A stretch of DNA of 36,402 nucleotides from Curvibacter sp. (GTDB lineage Bacteria; Pseudomonadota; Gammaproteobacteria; Burkholderiales; Burkholderiaceae_C). Made by a program: the position numbers and the translations under genes. This document shows, piece by piece, positions 22,987-31,978 of this stretch (its first letter is position 1; every line of letters begins with the position of its first letter). Location: positions 1 through 36,402 of the forward strand of contig JADCGR010000035.1 in NCBI GenBank assembly GCA_020248905.1, given 5' to 3'. The notes under the pieces were generated by a model that worked only from the letters and a program-made list of their open reading frames with translations, was not told the DNA's origin and made no database searches.

Positions 22987-23955
22987 ATGAAGCGTGTCCT
23001 GCTGCTCGGCGGCACCGGTTTTGTCGGCCGCCACATCTGTGAACACCTGATCCGCCAGGGCTGGGCCCTGACCGTGGCCACGCGCCGCGCCAGCAACGCC
23101 CGTCACGTGCAACACCTGCCGGGACTGACGGTGCTTGAGGCGGATATCCACGACGAAGGCGCTCTGCGCCGGTTGCTGCCCGGGCACGACGCGGTCGTGA
23201 ATCTGGTGGCCATCCTGCACGGCAGCGAGGCCGCTTTTGCGCGCATACATGTCGAGTTGCCCGAGAAGCTCGCGCGTACCGCTCTGGCCGCTGGCGTGCG
23301 GCGGTTGGTACACATCAGCGCCATGGGCGCAGACCCGGCCACAGCCGACACCGCCCCGTCGGCGTACCTGCGCAGCAAGAGCCGTGGCGAGGCCGTGCTG
23401 CAGCGCGCCGCGAGCGAGGGCCTGCAACTCACGGTGCTGCGCCCGAGCGTGATCTTCGGCGCTGACGACCGCTTCCTCAACCTCTTCGCGCGGCTGCAAA
23501 GGGTCGTCCCCTTCATGCCGCTGGCGGGGGCCTCGGCCCGCTTTCAACCCGTCTGGGTGGAAGATGTGGCGCGCGCAGTTCAGCGCTGCCTGCAGGACGA
23601 TGCCACCATCGGACAGACCTACGAGCTTTGCGGGCCACAAGTGCTGACGCTGTGCGAACTCGTGCAGCTGGCCGGCCGCGCTGCTGGTATCAACCACGGG
23701 CGCGGGCGCCCTGTGCTTTCGCTGCCGATGATCGTGGGCAAGCTGCAGGCGCTGCTGATGGAGTTCGCCCCCGGCGAGCCGCTCATGAGTCGAGACAACC
23801 TCGACTCGATGAAGATCGACAACGTGGCCACGGGTCGTCTGCCCGGTCTGTCGGCCCTGGGTATCACGCCCGCAGGGCCGGGCAGCATTGCACCGACCTA
23901 CCTGTCGGGCCGCGATGCCCTGCTCGGACTGCGCAGCCGCTACCGGCGGCGCTGA
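22987..23955 (+). CDS. Complex I NDUFA9-like NAD(P)-binding protein
   Basis: 322 residues with an atypical SDR fold. The NAD(P) motif GGTGFVGRH (8-16) is followed by AVVNLVAILHG and VHISAMGAD; the usual YxxxK is weak (YLRSKSRGE). This pattern is typical of the bacterial proteins related to the NDUFA9 subunit of respiratory complex I and to NmrA-like epimerases. The GGGGAG ribosome site is good. Its enzymatic role is unknown; homologues may act in quinone or lipid metabolism. Confidence 0.85.
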   Translation: MKRVLLLGGTGFVGRHICEHLIRQGWALTVATRRASNARHVQHLPGLTVLEADIHDEGALRRLLPGHDAVVNLVAILHGSEAAFARIHVELPEKLARTALAAGVRRLVHISAMGADPATADTAPSAYLRSKSRGEAVLQRAASEGLQLTVLRPSVIFGADDRFLNLFARLQRVVPFMPLAGASARFQPVWVEDVARAVQRCLQDDATIGQTYELCGPQVLTLCELVQLAGRAAGINHGRGRPVLSLPMIVGKLQALLMEFAPGEPLMSRDNLDSMKIDNVATGRLPGLSALGITPAGPGSIAPTYLSGRDALLGLRSRYRRR

Positions 23956-23983
23956 AACCACTGTGATCGCAACAACGCCAACC

Positions 23984-24667
23984 ATGCTCAAGCTCTACAT
24001 CGGCAACAAGAACTATTCATCGTGGTCCATGCGGCCCTGGGTGATGCTGCGTCAAGCGGGGATTGCATTTGAGGAAGTGCTGGTGCGCTTCGACAGCTTT
24101 GAAGCGGATTCGCAGTTCAAACGCAAGCTTGCCGGCCTCAACCCCGCCGGCAAGGTGCCGGTGTTGCAAGCCGGTGATCTGGTCATCTGGGACACACTGG
24201 CCATTGCCGAGTACGTGGCCGAGCAGCACGCCGACAAAGCGCTCTGGCCAGCGGAGCGCACCGCCCGTGCACGCGCCCGCAGCATCTGTGCGGAGATGCA
24301 CGCGGGCTTCTCGGCGCTGCGCAGCCACTGCCCGCAGAACATCGAGGCCTCGCTGCCCGAGATCGGCGCGCTCATCTGGCGCGACCAGCCGGCCGTACGC
24401 GCCGATGTGCAACGCGTGATCGGCATGTGGAGCGAGCTGCTGGCGCAGTATGGCGGGCCCATGCTCTTTGGCAACTTCAGCATTGCCGACGCCTACTACG
24501 CACCGGTCTGCATGCGCCTTAAGACCTACGGGCTGCCGGTCCCCGCGCCCATCGCGGCCTATGTGGAGCGTGTGGCTGCGCTGCCGGGCGTGGCCGCATG
24601 GCTTGCCGGGGCGCGAGCCGAGCAGGACTTCCTCGCCTTTGAGGAGCCCTACCGGCTGCGGCGCTAG
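23984..24667 (+). CDS. Glutathione S-transferase family protein
   Basis: 227 residues starting MLKLYIGNKNYSSWSMRPW, in which the Ser residues near 12-13 are in the catalytic position. The cis-Pro region GKVPVLQAGD and WDTLAIAEYVAEQH follow, then a helical C-terminal domain with NFSIADAYYAPV. The pattern is close to the YfcF-like group of GSTs. The in-frame stretch before 23984 overlaps the previous gene in another frame and is not protein-like. Ends 10 bases before cca. Confidence 0.9.
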   Translation: MLKLYIGNKNYSSWSMRPWVMLRQAGIAFEEVLVRFDSFEADSQFKRKLAGLNPAGKVPVLQAGDLVIWDTLAIAEYVAEQHADKALWPAERTARARARSICAEMHAGFSALRSHCPQNIEASLPEIGALIWRDQPAVRADVQRVIGMWSELLAQYGGPMLFGNFSIADAYYAPVCMRLKTYGLPVPAPIAAYVERVAALPGVAAWLAGARAEQDFLAFEEPYRLRR

Positions 24668-24677
24668 ACTGCAGCCC

Positions 24678-25943
24678 ATGCAGATCTACATGGTGGGCGG
24701 CGCGGTGCGCGACGCCCTGCTTGGCTTGCCGGTGAGCGACCACGACTGGGTGGTCGTGGGTGCGACACCGGAAGAAATGGCCGCACAGGGCTATGTGCCC
24801 GTGGGCACGGACTTCCCGGTCTTCCTGCACCCGAAGAGCAAGGAAGAGTACGCGCTGGCGCGTACCGAGCGCAAGACGGCCCGTGGCTACAAGGGCTTCG
24901 CCATCCACACCTCGCCCGACGTTACGCTGGAAGAAGACCTGGCCCGGCGCGACCTGACGCTCAACGCCATCGCCGTGCCGGCGGCGCACTGCCACCCCAA
25001 CGGCAGCTTTGATGCCGCACACCTGGTCGACCCCTTCCACGGCCGGCGCGACATCGCGCAGCGGGTCTTTCGTCATGTCACCCCCGCCTTTCGCGAAGAC
25101 CCGGTGCGTATCCTGCGCGTGGCCCGGCTCTCGGCGCGCTTCACCGCTTTCACCGTAGCGCCTGAGACGATGGAACTGATGCGCCACATGGTCGACGACG
25201 GCGAGGTGGACCACCTCGTGGCCGAGCGCGTCTGGCAGGAAATCAGCCGCGGCCTGATGGAGGCCCGTCCTTCGCGCATGTTCGAGTTGCTGCGCGAATG
25301 CGGCGCCCTGCGGCGCCTGCTGCCCGAGGTAGATCGCCTCTGGGGCGTGCCCCAGCGCCCCGAGCATCACCCCGAAGTGGACACCGGCGTGCACCTGATG
25401 ATGGTGCTGGACATGGCCGCGCGGCTGCAGGCGCCACTGACCGTGCGTTACGCCTGCCTGGGCCACGACCTGGGCAAGGGCACGACGGCGCCGGACGTGC
25501 TGCCGCGTCACATCGGGCACGAGGAGCGCAGCGCGCGCCTGCTCAAGGGCCTGGGCGAGCGCTTGCGCGCGCCGCTGGACTGCCGCGAGCTGGCCGACGT
25601 GGTGGCACGCGAGCACGGCAACATCCACCGCAGCGCGACGCTGGGTCCGGCCGCGCTGCTGCGCCTGCTGGAGCGCTGCGACGCGATCCGCAGGCCCAAA
25701 CGCTTTGCCGATATCCTTATCGCCTGCGAATGTGATGCGCGCGGCCGCCTGGGCAAGGAAGAGGAGCCCTACCCGCAGGCGGCGCGCCTGCAGGGCGTGC
25801 TGGACGCCGTGCTGGCCGAGCCCACGCAAGCGATTGCCGAGCACGCGCTGGCGCAGGGTCACCGAGGCGGCAAGGTAGGCGAGCTCATCCATGCCGCCCG
25901 TGTGCAGGCGGCGGCCCGACACCTGGGCCTGGCAGCCGAATAA
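24678..25943 (+). CDS. cca: Multifunctional CCA-adding tRNA nucleotidyltransferase
   Basis: 421 residues. Adds or repairs the 3' CCA of tRNAs. The N-terminal class II nucleotidyltransferase has YMVGGAVRDALLGLPVSD, DHDWVVVG, and ALARTERKTARGYKGF with LARRDLTLNAIAV (about 1-130). The C-terminal HD domain contains CLGHDLGKG (H263, D264), the phosphodiesterase/phosphatase module of the gammaproteobacterial-type enzyme. Overall length and motif order match the E. coli-type multifunctional protein. The ATG at 24678 begins right at the conserved MQIYMVGG. Confidence 0.96.
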   Translation: MQIYMVGGAVRDALLGLPVSDHDWVVVGATPEEMAAQGYVPVGTDFPVFLHPKSKEEYALARTERKTARGYKGFAIHTSPDVTLEEDLARRDLTLNAIAVPAAHCHPNGSFDAAHLVDPFHGRRDIAQRVFRHVTPAFREDPVRILRVARLSARFTAFTVAPETMELMRHMVDDGEVDHLVAERVWQEISRGLMEARPSRMFELLRECGALRRLLPEVDRLWGVPQRPEHHPEVDTGVHLMMVLDMAARLQAPLTVRYACLGHDLGKGTTAPDVLPRHIGHEERSARLLKGLGERLRAPLDCRELADVVAREHGNIHRSATLGPAALLRLLERCDAIRRPKRFADILIACECDARGRLGKEEEPYPQAARLQGVLDAVLAEPTQAIAEHALAQGHRGGKVGELIHAARVQAAARHLGLAAE

Positions 25944-26009
25944 CCCGGCGCGCTAGTAGACTTAGCCATGTGGCTTGGCGACACCGCCGCAGCGGCGCAT
26001 CATGTGCCC

Positions 26010-26417
26010 ATGGACTCCTCTCCCCACAATTTCTTCAATCCTCCGCTGGCCGAGGGCGTGCGGCGCTTCGGCTTTCGCAAGTGGTACGAGCGCGAGCTGC
26101 TGTCGAGCCACGCACACCTGCTGCTCACCATCCTATGCGCGGTCGCATTGGTTGGTACGCTGGAGGTGTTCCGTGGGGGCAGCCTGAGCGAAAGGCTGCT
26201 CGATGTGGTCATGTTCCTTGCCGTCGGCGCCATCGGGCTTTGGTCACTGCGCCGCTACCTCTACCTGCTCATGCACGCCGAGGAGGTAGCCAACCAGGCC
26301 AATTGCCCGGACTGCGGCACCTACGGCCGCTTCACCGTCCTGGCCGAAGACCCCAAGGGCGGGCGCACCGGCGTCTGCTGCCGCAGCTGTCAGAGCCAGT
26401 GGCATATTGAAGGCTGA
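26010..26417 (+). CDS. Membrane protein with C-terminal zinc ribbon
   Basis: About 135 residues: a soluble N-terminus (PPLAEGVRRFGFRKWYERELL), two membrane helices (about 34-53 and 64-86), then a cytoplasmic zinc ribbon with CPDC (C99, C102) and CCRSC (C124, C127). An in-frame ATG at 25968 would add 14 residues; neither start has a strong ribosome site, and MDSSPHNFFNPPLAEG looks like the conserved opening. Function unknown. Confidence 0.75.
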   Translation: MDSSPHNFFNPPLAEGVRRFGFRKWYERELLSSHAHLLLTILCAVALVGTLEVFRGGSLSERLLDVVMFLAVGAIGLWSLRRYLYLLMHAEEVANQANCPDCGTYGRFTVLAEDPKGGRTGVCCRSCQSQWHIEG

Positions 26418-26489
26418 TCAGCTCAGCCGGGCCCTGACCCAGACCGCGATCGAGGCAAATGCGGTCAGCACGCCCAGACCAGGACGCGC

Positions 26490-26684
26490 CTAGAGTAAGC
26501 GCGCGATCCCCGCAGCCACCAGGCTCAGGATGATGGTGGTCGTGAATGGCAGGTTGAACTGGCGCCCGAAGAGCGTGAAGTTCAGGTCACCCGGGAGCCG
26601 CCCGAAGCCGATGCGCTTGAACCACGAAGTAAAAGCATTGACCAGCATCAGCACGAAGAAGATGACGAGCAGCCAGCGGAACAT
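26490..26684 (-). CDS. DUF2905 family small membrane protein
   Basis: 64 residues: an N-terminal membrane helix (MFRWLLVIFFVLMLVNAF), the conserved loop GFGRLPGDLNF, then a second helix (TTIILSLVAAGIARLL). This is the whole DUF2905 pattern. The frame extends upstream into the methyltransferase end, but the conserved protein starts at 26684. It follows the methyltransferase gene by 11 bases. Function unknown. Confidence 0.88.
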   Translation of the reverse strand: MFRWLLVIFFVLMLVNAFTSWFKRIGFGRLPGDLNFTLFGRQFNLPFTTTIILSLVAAGIARLL

Positions 26685-26695
26685 GGTGGTGGCTT

Positions 26696-27799
26696 TCAGA
26701 GCGTGTGGATGCGGTTGCCCGCCGCAAAGCCTCGCGCGGGCCAGGGATCGCCCGCACAAAGGCCGATGACCTTGAAGATCTCGCCCATCTCGTGCTCCAT
26801 GATGAGCTTGTGCGCCTGCGCGCGCGCGGGCAGCTCAGCGCTCTCCATCAAGCCGGCCAGTCCGCAGTTGAGCAGGAAGCGCCCCTGCGAGGTGTAACCC
26901 AGCACCTCCAGCCCGGCCTCCTGCGCAGCCATCGCAATGCCCGTGAAGTTGACGTGCGCCGTGATGTCCTTGAGGCCCACTTCGGACAGCGGATCGGTGT
27001 CGGACTGGTGGGCACGGTGGCACATGACCGTACCCATATGGCGCTGGGGGTGGTAGTACTCGGCCTCGGGAAAGCCGTAATCGATGAAAAATGCCGCGCC
27101 ATGCGTGAGCCGCTCGCCGAGCGTGCGCACGAAGGCCTCAGGCTGGACATGGATTTCGGTGAGGTAGTCGTGCATGCCTTCCACGTCCAGCGGCGGACGC
27201 AGGTGCGTGGGCCGGTCGGACCAGACGAGGCGCTCGCTACCATCGGATGCGAGCGCCACGCCACGCTCGTGCCACCGGCCCGCGCCGCGCGTCAGCAGCT
27301 GCACGGGCATGGCGTCCAGAACCTCGTTGCCCACCACCACGCCACGCAGGATGTCGGGCAGCTTGCTGGCCCAGCGCACACGGTCGCCAAAACGCTGCAG
27401 GATCTGCTGCTGGCGTGCGCGCAGGGCGCCCGACACGTCGACAATCGTGTAATGGCGCACGCGCGTGCCCAGCGCCTCCAGCAACTGTTGCGCGAGCGCG
27501 CCCGAGCCGGCGCCGAACTCCCAGATCTCGTCCGTCTGCGTATGGTCCAGCGCTTCGCCTACCTGAGCCGCCAGGGCGCGGCCGAACAGGGGGGACAGCT
27601 CGGGCGCGGTCACGAAGTCACTGCCCGAGCCGGGCATGAGCCCAAGTTTGCGCAAGTCGTTGGCGTAATAGCCCAGGCCCGGTGTGTACAGGGCTTGCGA
27701 CATGAAGTCGTCAAAACCCATCCAGCCACCGGCAGCCGCGATGGCCTGCGCGATGCGGGTGCAAAGGGGGGTCGTTAAACTCTGTGCTGCACGGCTCAC
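26696..27799 (-). CDS. MidA/NDUFAF7-like SAM-dependent methyltransferase
   Basis: About 367 residues. Seen: GLGYYANDLRKLG, DFVTAPELSPLFGRALA, the SAM loop EFGAGSGALAQQLL, VVVGNEVLDAMPVQLL, and a C-terminal DYGFPEAEYYHP. This order matches the COG1565 family, whose eukaryotic member NDUFAF7 methylates an arginine of complex I. The start is uncertain: GTG at 27799 leaves 9 bases before the divergent folM start, while ATG at 27823 would overlap it. The frame continues far upstream only as a shadow of folM and folB. Confidence 0.9.
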   Translation of the reverse strand: MSRAAQSLTTPLCTRIAQAIAAAGGWMGFDDFMSQALYTPGLGYYANDLRKLGLMPGSGSDFVTAPELSPLFGRALAAQVGEALDHTQTDEIWEFGAGSGALAQQLLEALGTRVRHYTIVDVSGALRARQQQILQRFGDRVRWASKLPDILRGVVVGNEVLDAMPVQLLTRGAGRWHERGVALASDGSERLVWSDRPTHLRPPLDVEGMHDYLTEIHVQPEAFVRTLGERLTHGAAFFIDYGFPEAEYYHPQRHMGTVMCHRAHQSDTDPLSEVGLKDITAHVNFTGIAMAAQEAGLEVLGYTSQGRFLLNCGLAGLMESAELPARAQAHKLIMEHEMGEIFKVIGLCAGDPWPARGFAAGNRIHTL

Positions 27800-27808
27800 C
27801 CCTGAATT

Positions 27809-28573
27809 ATGTCCCTCCCCCATCGCACGGTACTGGTCACCGGCTCGGCCAAGCGCCTGGGTCGCGAGATTGCGCTGGCGCTCGCCCAGGCCCGCTGGCG
27901 GGTGGCCGTGCATTACGGCGGCTCGCGCAACGAGGCCCTGCGCACCGTGGCCGACTGCGAGCAGCACGGCGTGCAAGCCGCCGCCTTCGAGGCCGACCTG
28001 GCCGACGAGGCCGCCACGCACGCCCTGCTTGCGCGCGTGGTCGCGCACTTCGGCGAGCTCGATGCCGTGGTCAACAGCGCCGCCATCTTCGAACACGACC
28101 AGGCGGCCAGCTTTGGCTACGCCGCCATGGAAAGGCACCTGCGTATCAACACGGGGGCGCCCATCGTGCTGGCGCAGGCCCTGTGTGCGCATCTGCAGTC
28201 GCGCGCCGCGAGCACGGGCGCCGTAGTCAACCTGCTGGACCAGAAGCTCTGGAACCAGAACCCGGACTTCCTGAGCTATACGCTGTCCAAGGCCGCGCTG
28301 GAAGCCGCCAACACCATGCTCGCGCTGGCGCTGGCCCCCACGGTGCGCGTGGTGGGCGTGGCGCCAGGTCTCACGCTCACGAGCGACTACCTCACCCCCG
28401 AGAAGTTCGAGGCCCTTCATCGGCTGTCGCCCCTGGGCCGCTCGTCCACACCGCAGGACATCTGCGCGGCCGTGGCCTTCGCTCTGGAGAACCGCTCCAT
28501 CACCGGCACCACGCTGCTGGTTGATGGCGGCCAGCATCTGCAGCGCTTCACGCGCGATTTCTCGATGATGTGA
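27809..28573 (+). CDS. folM: PTR1/FolM-type pteridine reductase
   Basis: 254-residue SDR. The cofactor motif TGSAKRLGRE (11-20) carries the KRLG typical of pteridine reductases. The active site is D144 (NLLDQK), Y157 and K161 (FLSYTLSK): Asp 13 residues before Tyr, in place of the usual Ser, is the PTR1/FolM arrangement. It reduces dihydropterins such as dihydromonapterin to the tetrahydro form. folB lies directly downstream, which supports a pterin role. The ATG at 27809 is nearly head-to-head with the methyltransferase gene. Confidence 0.87.
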   Translation: MSLPHRTVLVTGSAKRLGREIALALAQARWRVAVHYGGSRNEALRTVADCEQHGVQAAAFEADLADEAATHALLARVVAHFGELDAVVNSAAIFEHDQAASFGYAAMERHLRINTGAPIVLAQALCAHLQSRAASTGAVVNLLDQKLWNQNPDFLSYTLSKAALEAANTMLALALAPTVRVVGVAPGLTLTSDYLTPEKFEALHRLSPLGRSSTPQDICAAVAFALENRSITGTTLLVDGGQHLQRFTRDFSMM

Positions 28574-28587
28574 GGCAGGCGCCTGCC
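28574..28587. repeat. Perfect 14-bp palindrome between folM and folB
   Basis: GGCAGGCGCCTGCC is fully self-complementary and lies between the folM stop and folB start. It could form a cruciform or small hairpin affecting folB translation, or be a protein site. No T-tract follows. Confidence 0.5.
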
Positions 28588-28597
28588 CCGGACCCGC

Positions 28598-28969
28598 ATG
28601 ACCAAATCCATCGGCACCCAGATCCTCACGCTCACCGGCCTGCGCTTTGACGCCAGCCTGGGCATACTGGACCACGAGCGAAGCGCGCCCCAGCCCATAC
28701 AGGTCGACGCCGAGCTCAATCTCGGCCCGCAGCCCCTGCAGCCACACGACGACGACATCAACCACGTGCTGGACTACCGTAAGGTGCGCCAGATCATCAT
28801 CGACGAATGCCGCTCCGAGCACCTGAACCTGCTGGAGAGCATGATCGGCAAGCTGGCCAACCGCCTTTTGCAGCTGCCCGGCGTGATCGGCGTGCGCGTG
28901 ACGATCGTCAAGCTGGAAATCTTCGACGACTGCGAAGTCGCCATCAGGGCCGAGACCGGCCAGTGGTAG
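28598..28969 (+). CDS. folB: Dihydroneopterin aldolase
   Basis: 123 residues of the tunnelling fold. It cleaves 7,8-dihydroneopterin to 6-hydroxymethyl-dihydropterin in folate synthesis. Visible: LTGLRFDASLGILDHERS near 13-30 with the conserved Glu, LDYRKVRQII, the E-containing LLESMIGKLANRLLQLPGV and the conserved Lys of VTIVKLE near the end. It follows folM by 24 bases in the same direction. Confidence 0.92.
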   Translation: MTKSIGTQILTLTGLRFDASLGILDHERSAPQPIQVDAELNLGPQPLQPHDDDINHVLDYRKVRQIIIDECRSEHLNLLESMIGKLANRLLQLPGVIGVRVTIVKLEIFDDCEVAIRAETGQW

Positions 28970-28988
28970 AGCGCGGACCGGAGGCGCG

Positions 28989-29885
28989 ATGCAGACCAAG
29001 TGGCTCGAAGATCTGATCGCCCTGTCGCACACCCAGAGCCTGAGTCGGGCTGCGGAGCAACGCCACGTCACGCACCCCGCGTTCGGCCGGCGCATCCGCG
29101 CGCTGGAGGTCTGGGCCGGCGCGCCGCTCATCGAGCGGCGCGGCGCCTCCGTGAAGCTTACCCCCCAGGGTGAAAAGCTACTGGGCCTGGCCTTGCAGAT
29201 CGTGCCAGCGATGGCGCAGGCCCGCGGCGAGATCGGCGGCAAAGGCGCGCCAGGGCTGGCCACCAAGGTGACGCTGGCGACGGGGCGCACGCTGGCGCGC
29301 ACCGTGGCTGCCGACTGGCTGGCGCGGGTTCAGCGGCAGCGCAAGGGCGTGTGCGTGGTGGTGCGCACCGGCTCCATGGCCGAAACGCTGCAGCGTTTCG
29401 AGCGCGGCGAGGCCGACTTCATGCTCACCTACCACCACCCGCAAATCGCGGTGCGGCTCAGCTCACATCAGTATCTGCAGCGCAAGGTGGCCACCGACCG
29501 CCTGGTGCCGGTGGGCAAGGTCAACGCGCAGGGCCAGGCGAGCTTCAGCTTTGATACGGCCGAGGGCACGCCGTATCTGGCCTATGCCGAGACGCTAGCC
29601 CTGGGTCGGCTCGTGCGCGACCACCTGAGCAACCATGCCAAGGCACCGCGCATGCGCGAGACCATGGACTGCGACTCGGCAGACGCCTTGCTCGAGTACG
29701 CGCTCAAGGGCCTGGGTGTGGCGTGGCTGCCGTGGTCGTTGGCCGCCGGGGCCTGCAAGGCGCGGCAACTGGCCCCGGTTGGCAGCAAAGCGCTGGAAAT
29801 CGGCTTTGAAGTCCGCATGGTGCGCGCCAAGCGCCGCCTCTCGGCCGCAGCAGAGTCGTTTTGGCAGACCGTGGACCCGGGTTAA
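28989..29885 (+). CDS. LysR-type transcriptional regulator
   Basis: 298 residues. The N-terminal winged helix-turn-helix (about 4-62) reads WLEDLIALSHTQSLSRAAEQ then HVTHPAFGRRIRALE, and a periplasmic-binding-protein-like effector domain follows (about 88-298). The gene is co-directional with and 139 bases upstream of the Bug receptor gene. The gap holds a perfect hairpin that could be its operator. The effector is unknown; it could be the ligand of the receptor. Confidence 0.92.
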   Translation: MQTKWLEDLIALSHTQSLSRAAEQRHVTHPAFGRRIRALEVWAGAPLIERRGASVKLTPQGEKLLGLALQIVPAMAQARGEIGGKGAPGLATKVTLATGRTLARTVAADWLARVQRQRKGVCVVVRTGSMAETLQRFERGEADFMLTYHHPQIAVRLSSHQYLQRKVATDRLVPVGKVNAQGQASFSFDTAEGTPYLAYAETLALGRLVRDHLSNHAKAPRMRETMDCDSADALLEYALKGLGVAWLPWSLAAGACKARQLAPVGSKALEIGFEVRMVRAKRRLSAAAESFWQTVDPG

Positions 29886-29933
29886 GGCCTGTCCACACGA
29901 TTGTCATGCGTTCGAACGGCTTGGTGACAGGCC
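29886..29933. repeat. Long-loop inverted repeat after the LysR gene
   Basis: GGCCTGTC (29886-29893) and GACAGGCC (29926-29933) form a perfect 8-bp stem around 32 bases, starting right after the stop codon. No T-tract follows, so it is not a standard terminator. Confidence 0.45.
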
Positions 29934-29958
29934 CCAGCCGAGCTGTTCTGGCAATGAA

Positions 29959-29977
29959 TTGTGCTGAAAAAGCACAA
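29959..29977. promoter_or_regulatory. Candidate LysR operator hairpin
   Basis: TTGTGCT-GAAAA-AGCACAA, a perfect 7-bp dyad around 5 bases, 47 bases before the receptor start codon. Its symmetry and T-N11-A spacing fit a LysR-type binding site, and the regulator gene is adjacent. Confidence 0.45.
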
Positions 29978-30024
29978 CGGCCGGCTCACCGAAACCCAGA
30001 ATGCGGGGAACGAACGGAGTCCTT

Positions 30025-31002
30025 ATGACCAAGTCTCTTTCCCGAAGCACCGCCGCCCTTCTGATACTGTCCACGCTCACCGGCCCGGCGCTCGCCCAGG
30101 ACGCCGCCTATCCGAACAAACCGATCACTGTGGTGGTGGGCTATCCGCCAGGCGGCAGCACCGACCTGACCGGCCGCGCCGTGGCCGACCAGCTGGCCAA
30201 GAGGCTGGGCGTGGCCGTGGTGGTGGAGAACGTGGGCGGCGCTGGCGGTGCCATTGGTGCGGCCCGGGTATCCAAGGCGGCGCCCGATGGCTACACGCTT
30301 CTGCTCGGCGCCAACAACGAGATCGCCATCAACCGGCTGATCACGCCCGGTACCGTCAAGTACAGCTACAAGGATTTCACGCCGGTCGGCCTGGTTGCCT
30401 CCCAGCCCATGGTGCTCGTGGCCGCAGCCAGCACCGGCGTGAAAGATGCACAGCAATTCCTGAGCACGGTGAAGTCCAAGCCCGGGCGCTTCAGCTACGG
30501 CAGCAGCGGCATTGGCACCGCCTTGCACCTTGCCGGCGAGATGGTCAAGGAGCAGGGCGGGCTGTTCATGACGCACATCCCCTACCGCGGCGTGGCGCCG
30601 CTTACCATCGACCTCGTCGGCGGCACCATCGAGTACGGCGTGTTCGTACTGTCCAGCGGACTGCCCCATATTCGCAGCGGCAAGGTGGTGGCGCTCGGCG
30701 TGACCGAGAAGACCCGCTCGGCTGCGGCGCCGGACATCCCCGCGCTCGCGGAACTTCCACAGATGAAGAACATGGACATCGGCGTCTGGTTCGCGCTGAT
30801 GGCACCGCCCAGGCTGCCCGCGCCCGTGCTCGCCAAGCTGCGCACGGCCTTGCACGACATCCTGCAAATGCCCGAGTTCCGCAAGAAACTTGAGGACGCC
30901 GGCTCGACCACTGCCCAGCCCAACATCGACATGCACCGCTTTCTAGCTGCGGAGACCGCCAAGTACCAGAAGATCGTAGAGTTCGCGAACATCAAAGAAT
31001 GA
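30025..31002 (+). CDS. Bug-family solute-binding receptor
   Basis: 325 residues with a signal peptide (1-24, ending ALA). The mature part has YPNKPITVVVGYPPGGSTD, VVVENVGGAGGAIGA, PDGYTLLLG and YGSSGIGTALHLAGEM, the usual pattern of the TctC/Bug periplasmic receptors found in large numbers in Burkholderiales. They bind carboxylates or amino acids, often without a linked transporter. GGAG precedes the ATG at 30025; a start at 30001 would add 8 residues before the signal peptide. The stop codon overlaps the next start (ATGA), so the two are translationally coupled. Confidence 0.93.
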   Translation: MTKSLSRSTAALLILSTLTGPALAQDAAYPNKPITVVVGYPPGGSTDLTGRAVADQLAKRLGVAVVVENVGGAGGAIGAARVSKAAPDGYTLLLGANNEIAINRLITPGTVKYSYKDFTPVGLVASQPMVLVAAASTGVKDAQQFLSTVKSKPGRFSYGSSGIGTALHLAGEMVKEQGGLFMTHIPYRGVAPLTIDLVGGTIEYGVFVLSSGLPHIRSGKVVALGVTEKTRSAAAPDIPALAELPQMKNMDIGVWFALMAPPRLPAPVLAKLRTALHDILQMPEFRKKLEDAGSTTAQPNIDMHRFLAAETAKYQKIVEFANIKE

Positions 31003-31973
31003 GTAAGCTGCGTTTTGAACTCGCGGTGCCTGAACTCGGCGCCTGGCGCGCGGGCAATACCGGCACGGAGGGTGTGTGGCATTTCGACGCAGAGACGCCT
31101 GGCCGCCATGTGCTGGTGACCGCCCTGGTTCACGGCAACGAGTTATGCGGCGCCTGGGCGTTGCGGGGCCTGTTGGAGACGGGCGTGCGGCCGCGACAAG
31201 GCAGCCTCACGCTGGCGTTCTGCAACCTGGTCGCGTTTGACCGTTTCGATGCAGCCGCGTTCGACACCTCCCGCTTCGTCGATGAAGACCTGAACCGGCA
31301 GTGGGCTCCCGGGCGTATCGCCAACCCATCCACGCAGGAGCGCCGCCGCGCCGCAGAACTGCTGCCCTTCGTGCAGCGGGCGGACTGGATGCTCGATCTC
31401 CACTCGATGCACGAGCAGGGCGCAGCCCTGCTGCTCACCGGGCCGCATGACCGCAACCTCGATCTCGCCCGGCGCCTGCGCGCGCCCGAGCACGTGGTCG
31501 TCGACGCCGGCCATCGTGACGGCACACGGATGCGCGATTTCGGGCACTTTGGCCAGCCTGACGCGCAAGCTGGCGACAAGCGATCCGTGCTGGTGGAATG
31601 CGGGTTTCACGGCGATGCCGCCAGCCGCGTCGTCGCGCAGGATCTCTGCGCCCGCTTCTTGGTGGAATCCGGAGCGCTGGATGCAGCCACGGCGGCCACG
31701 GTGCTGCCCGGCTGGCGGCAGCGAGACGCACCCCGCCAATGGGTGCTGCGTGTCACGGGTGGCGTGGTGGCACGCAGCCAGGGGTTCCGCTTTCTGGACA
31801 CCTATCGCGGGCTGGAGCTGATAGCGAAAGCCGGCACGCCGATCGGCGACAACGACGGCGAGACAGTCTCGACGCCCTACGATGATTGCGTGCTGGTCAT
31901 GCCGTCGGTGCGGCAGGCCCGTGCCGGGGTCACGGTGGTGCGCTTTGCGCGACGGGAGCCGATGCGACAATAG
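30999..31973 (+). CDS. Aspartoacylase/succinylglutamate desuccinylase-like
   Basis: 324-residue zinc hydrolase of the M14-like AstE/ASPA family. Zinc ligands H45 and E48 (VHGNE) and H135 (DLHS), substrate-binding D97-x-N99-R100 (EDLNR) and catalytic E200 (VLVECGFH) are present. These enzymes release an acyl group from N-acyl amino acids. The start overlaps the receptor stop, so the receptor probably captures the compound or a product the enzyme handles. The exact substrate is not visible. Confidence 0.88.
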   Translation: MSKLRFELAVPELGAWRAGNTGTEGVWHFDAETPGRHVLVTALVHGNELCGAWALRGLLETGVRPRQGSLTLAFCNLVAFDRFDAAAFDTSRFVDEDLNRQWAPGRIANPSTQERRRAAELLPFVQRADWMLDLHSMHEQGAALLLTGPHDRNLDLARRLRAPEHVVVDAGHRDGTRMRDFGHFGQPDAQAGDKRSVLVECGFHGDAASRVVAQDLCARFLVESGALDAATAATVLPGWRQRDAPRQWVLRVTGGVVARSQGFRFLDTYRGLELIAKAGTPIGDNDGETVSTPYDDCVLVMPSVRQARAGVTVVRFARREPMRQ

Positions 31974-31978
31974 CGGCG

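Noticed and set aside
26423-26492. In-frame continuation past the DUF2905 stop (hydrophobic GVLTAFASIAVWVRARL), considered as readthrough.
   Set aside because: DUF2905 proteins normally end at this stop, and nothing near it suggests programmed readthrough.
29886-29933. Inverted repeat after the LysR gene as a rho-independent terminator.
   Set aside because: The loop is 32 bases and no T-tract follows.
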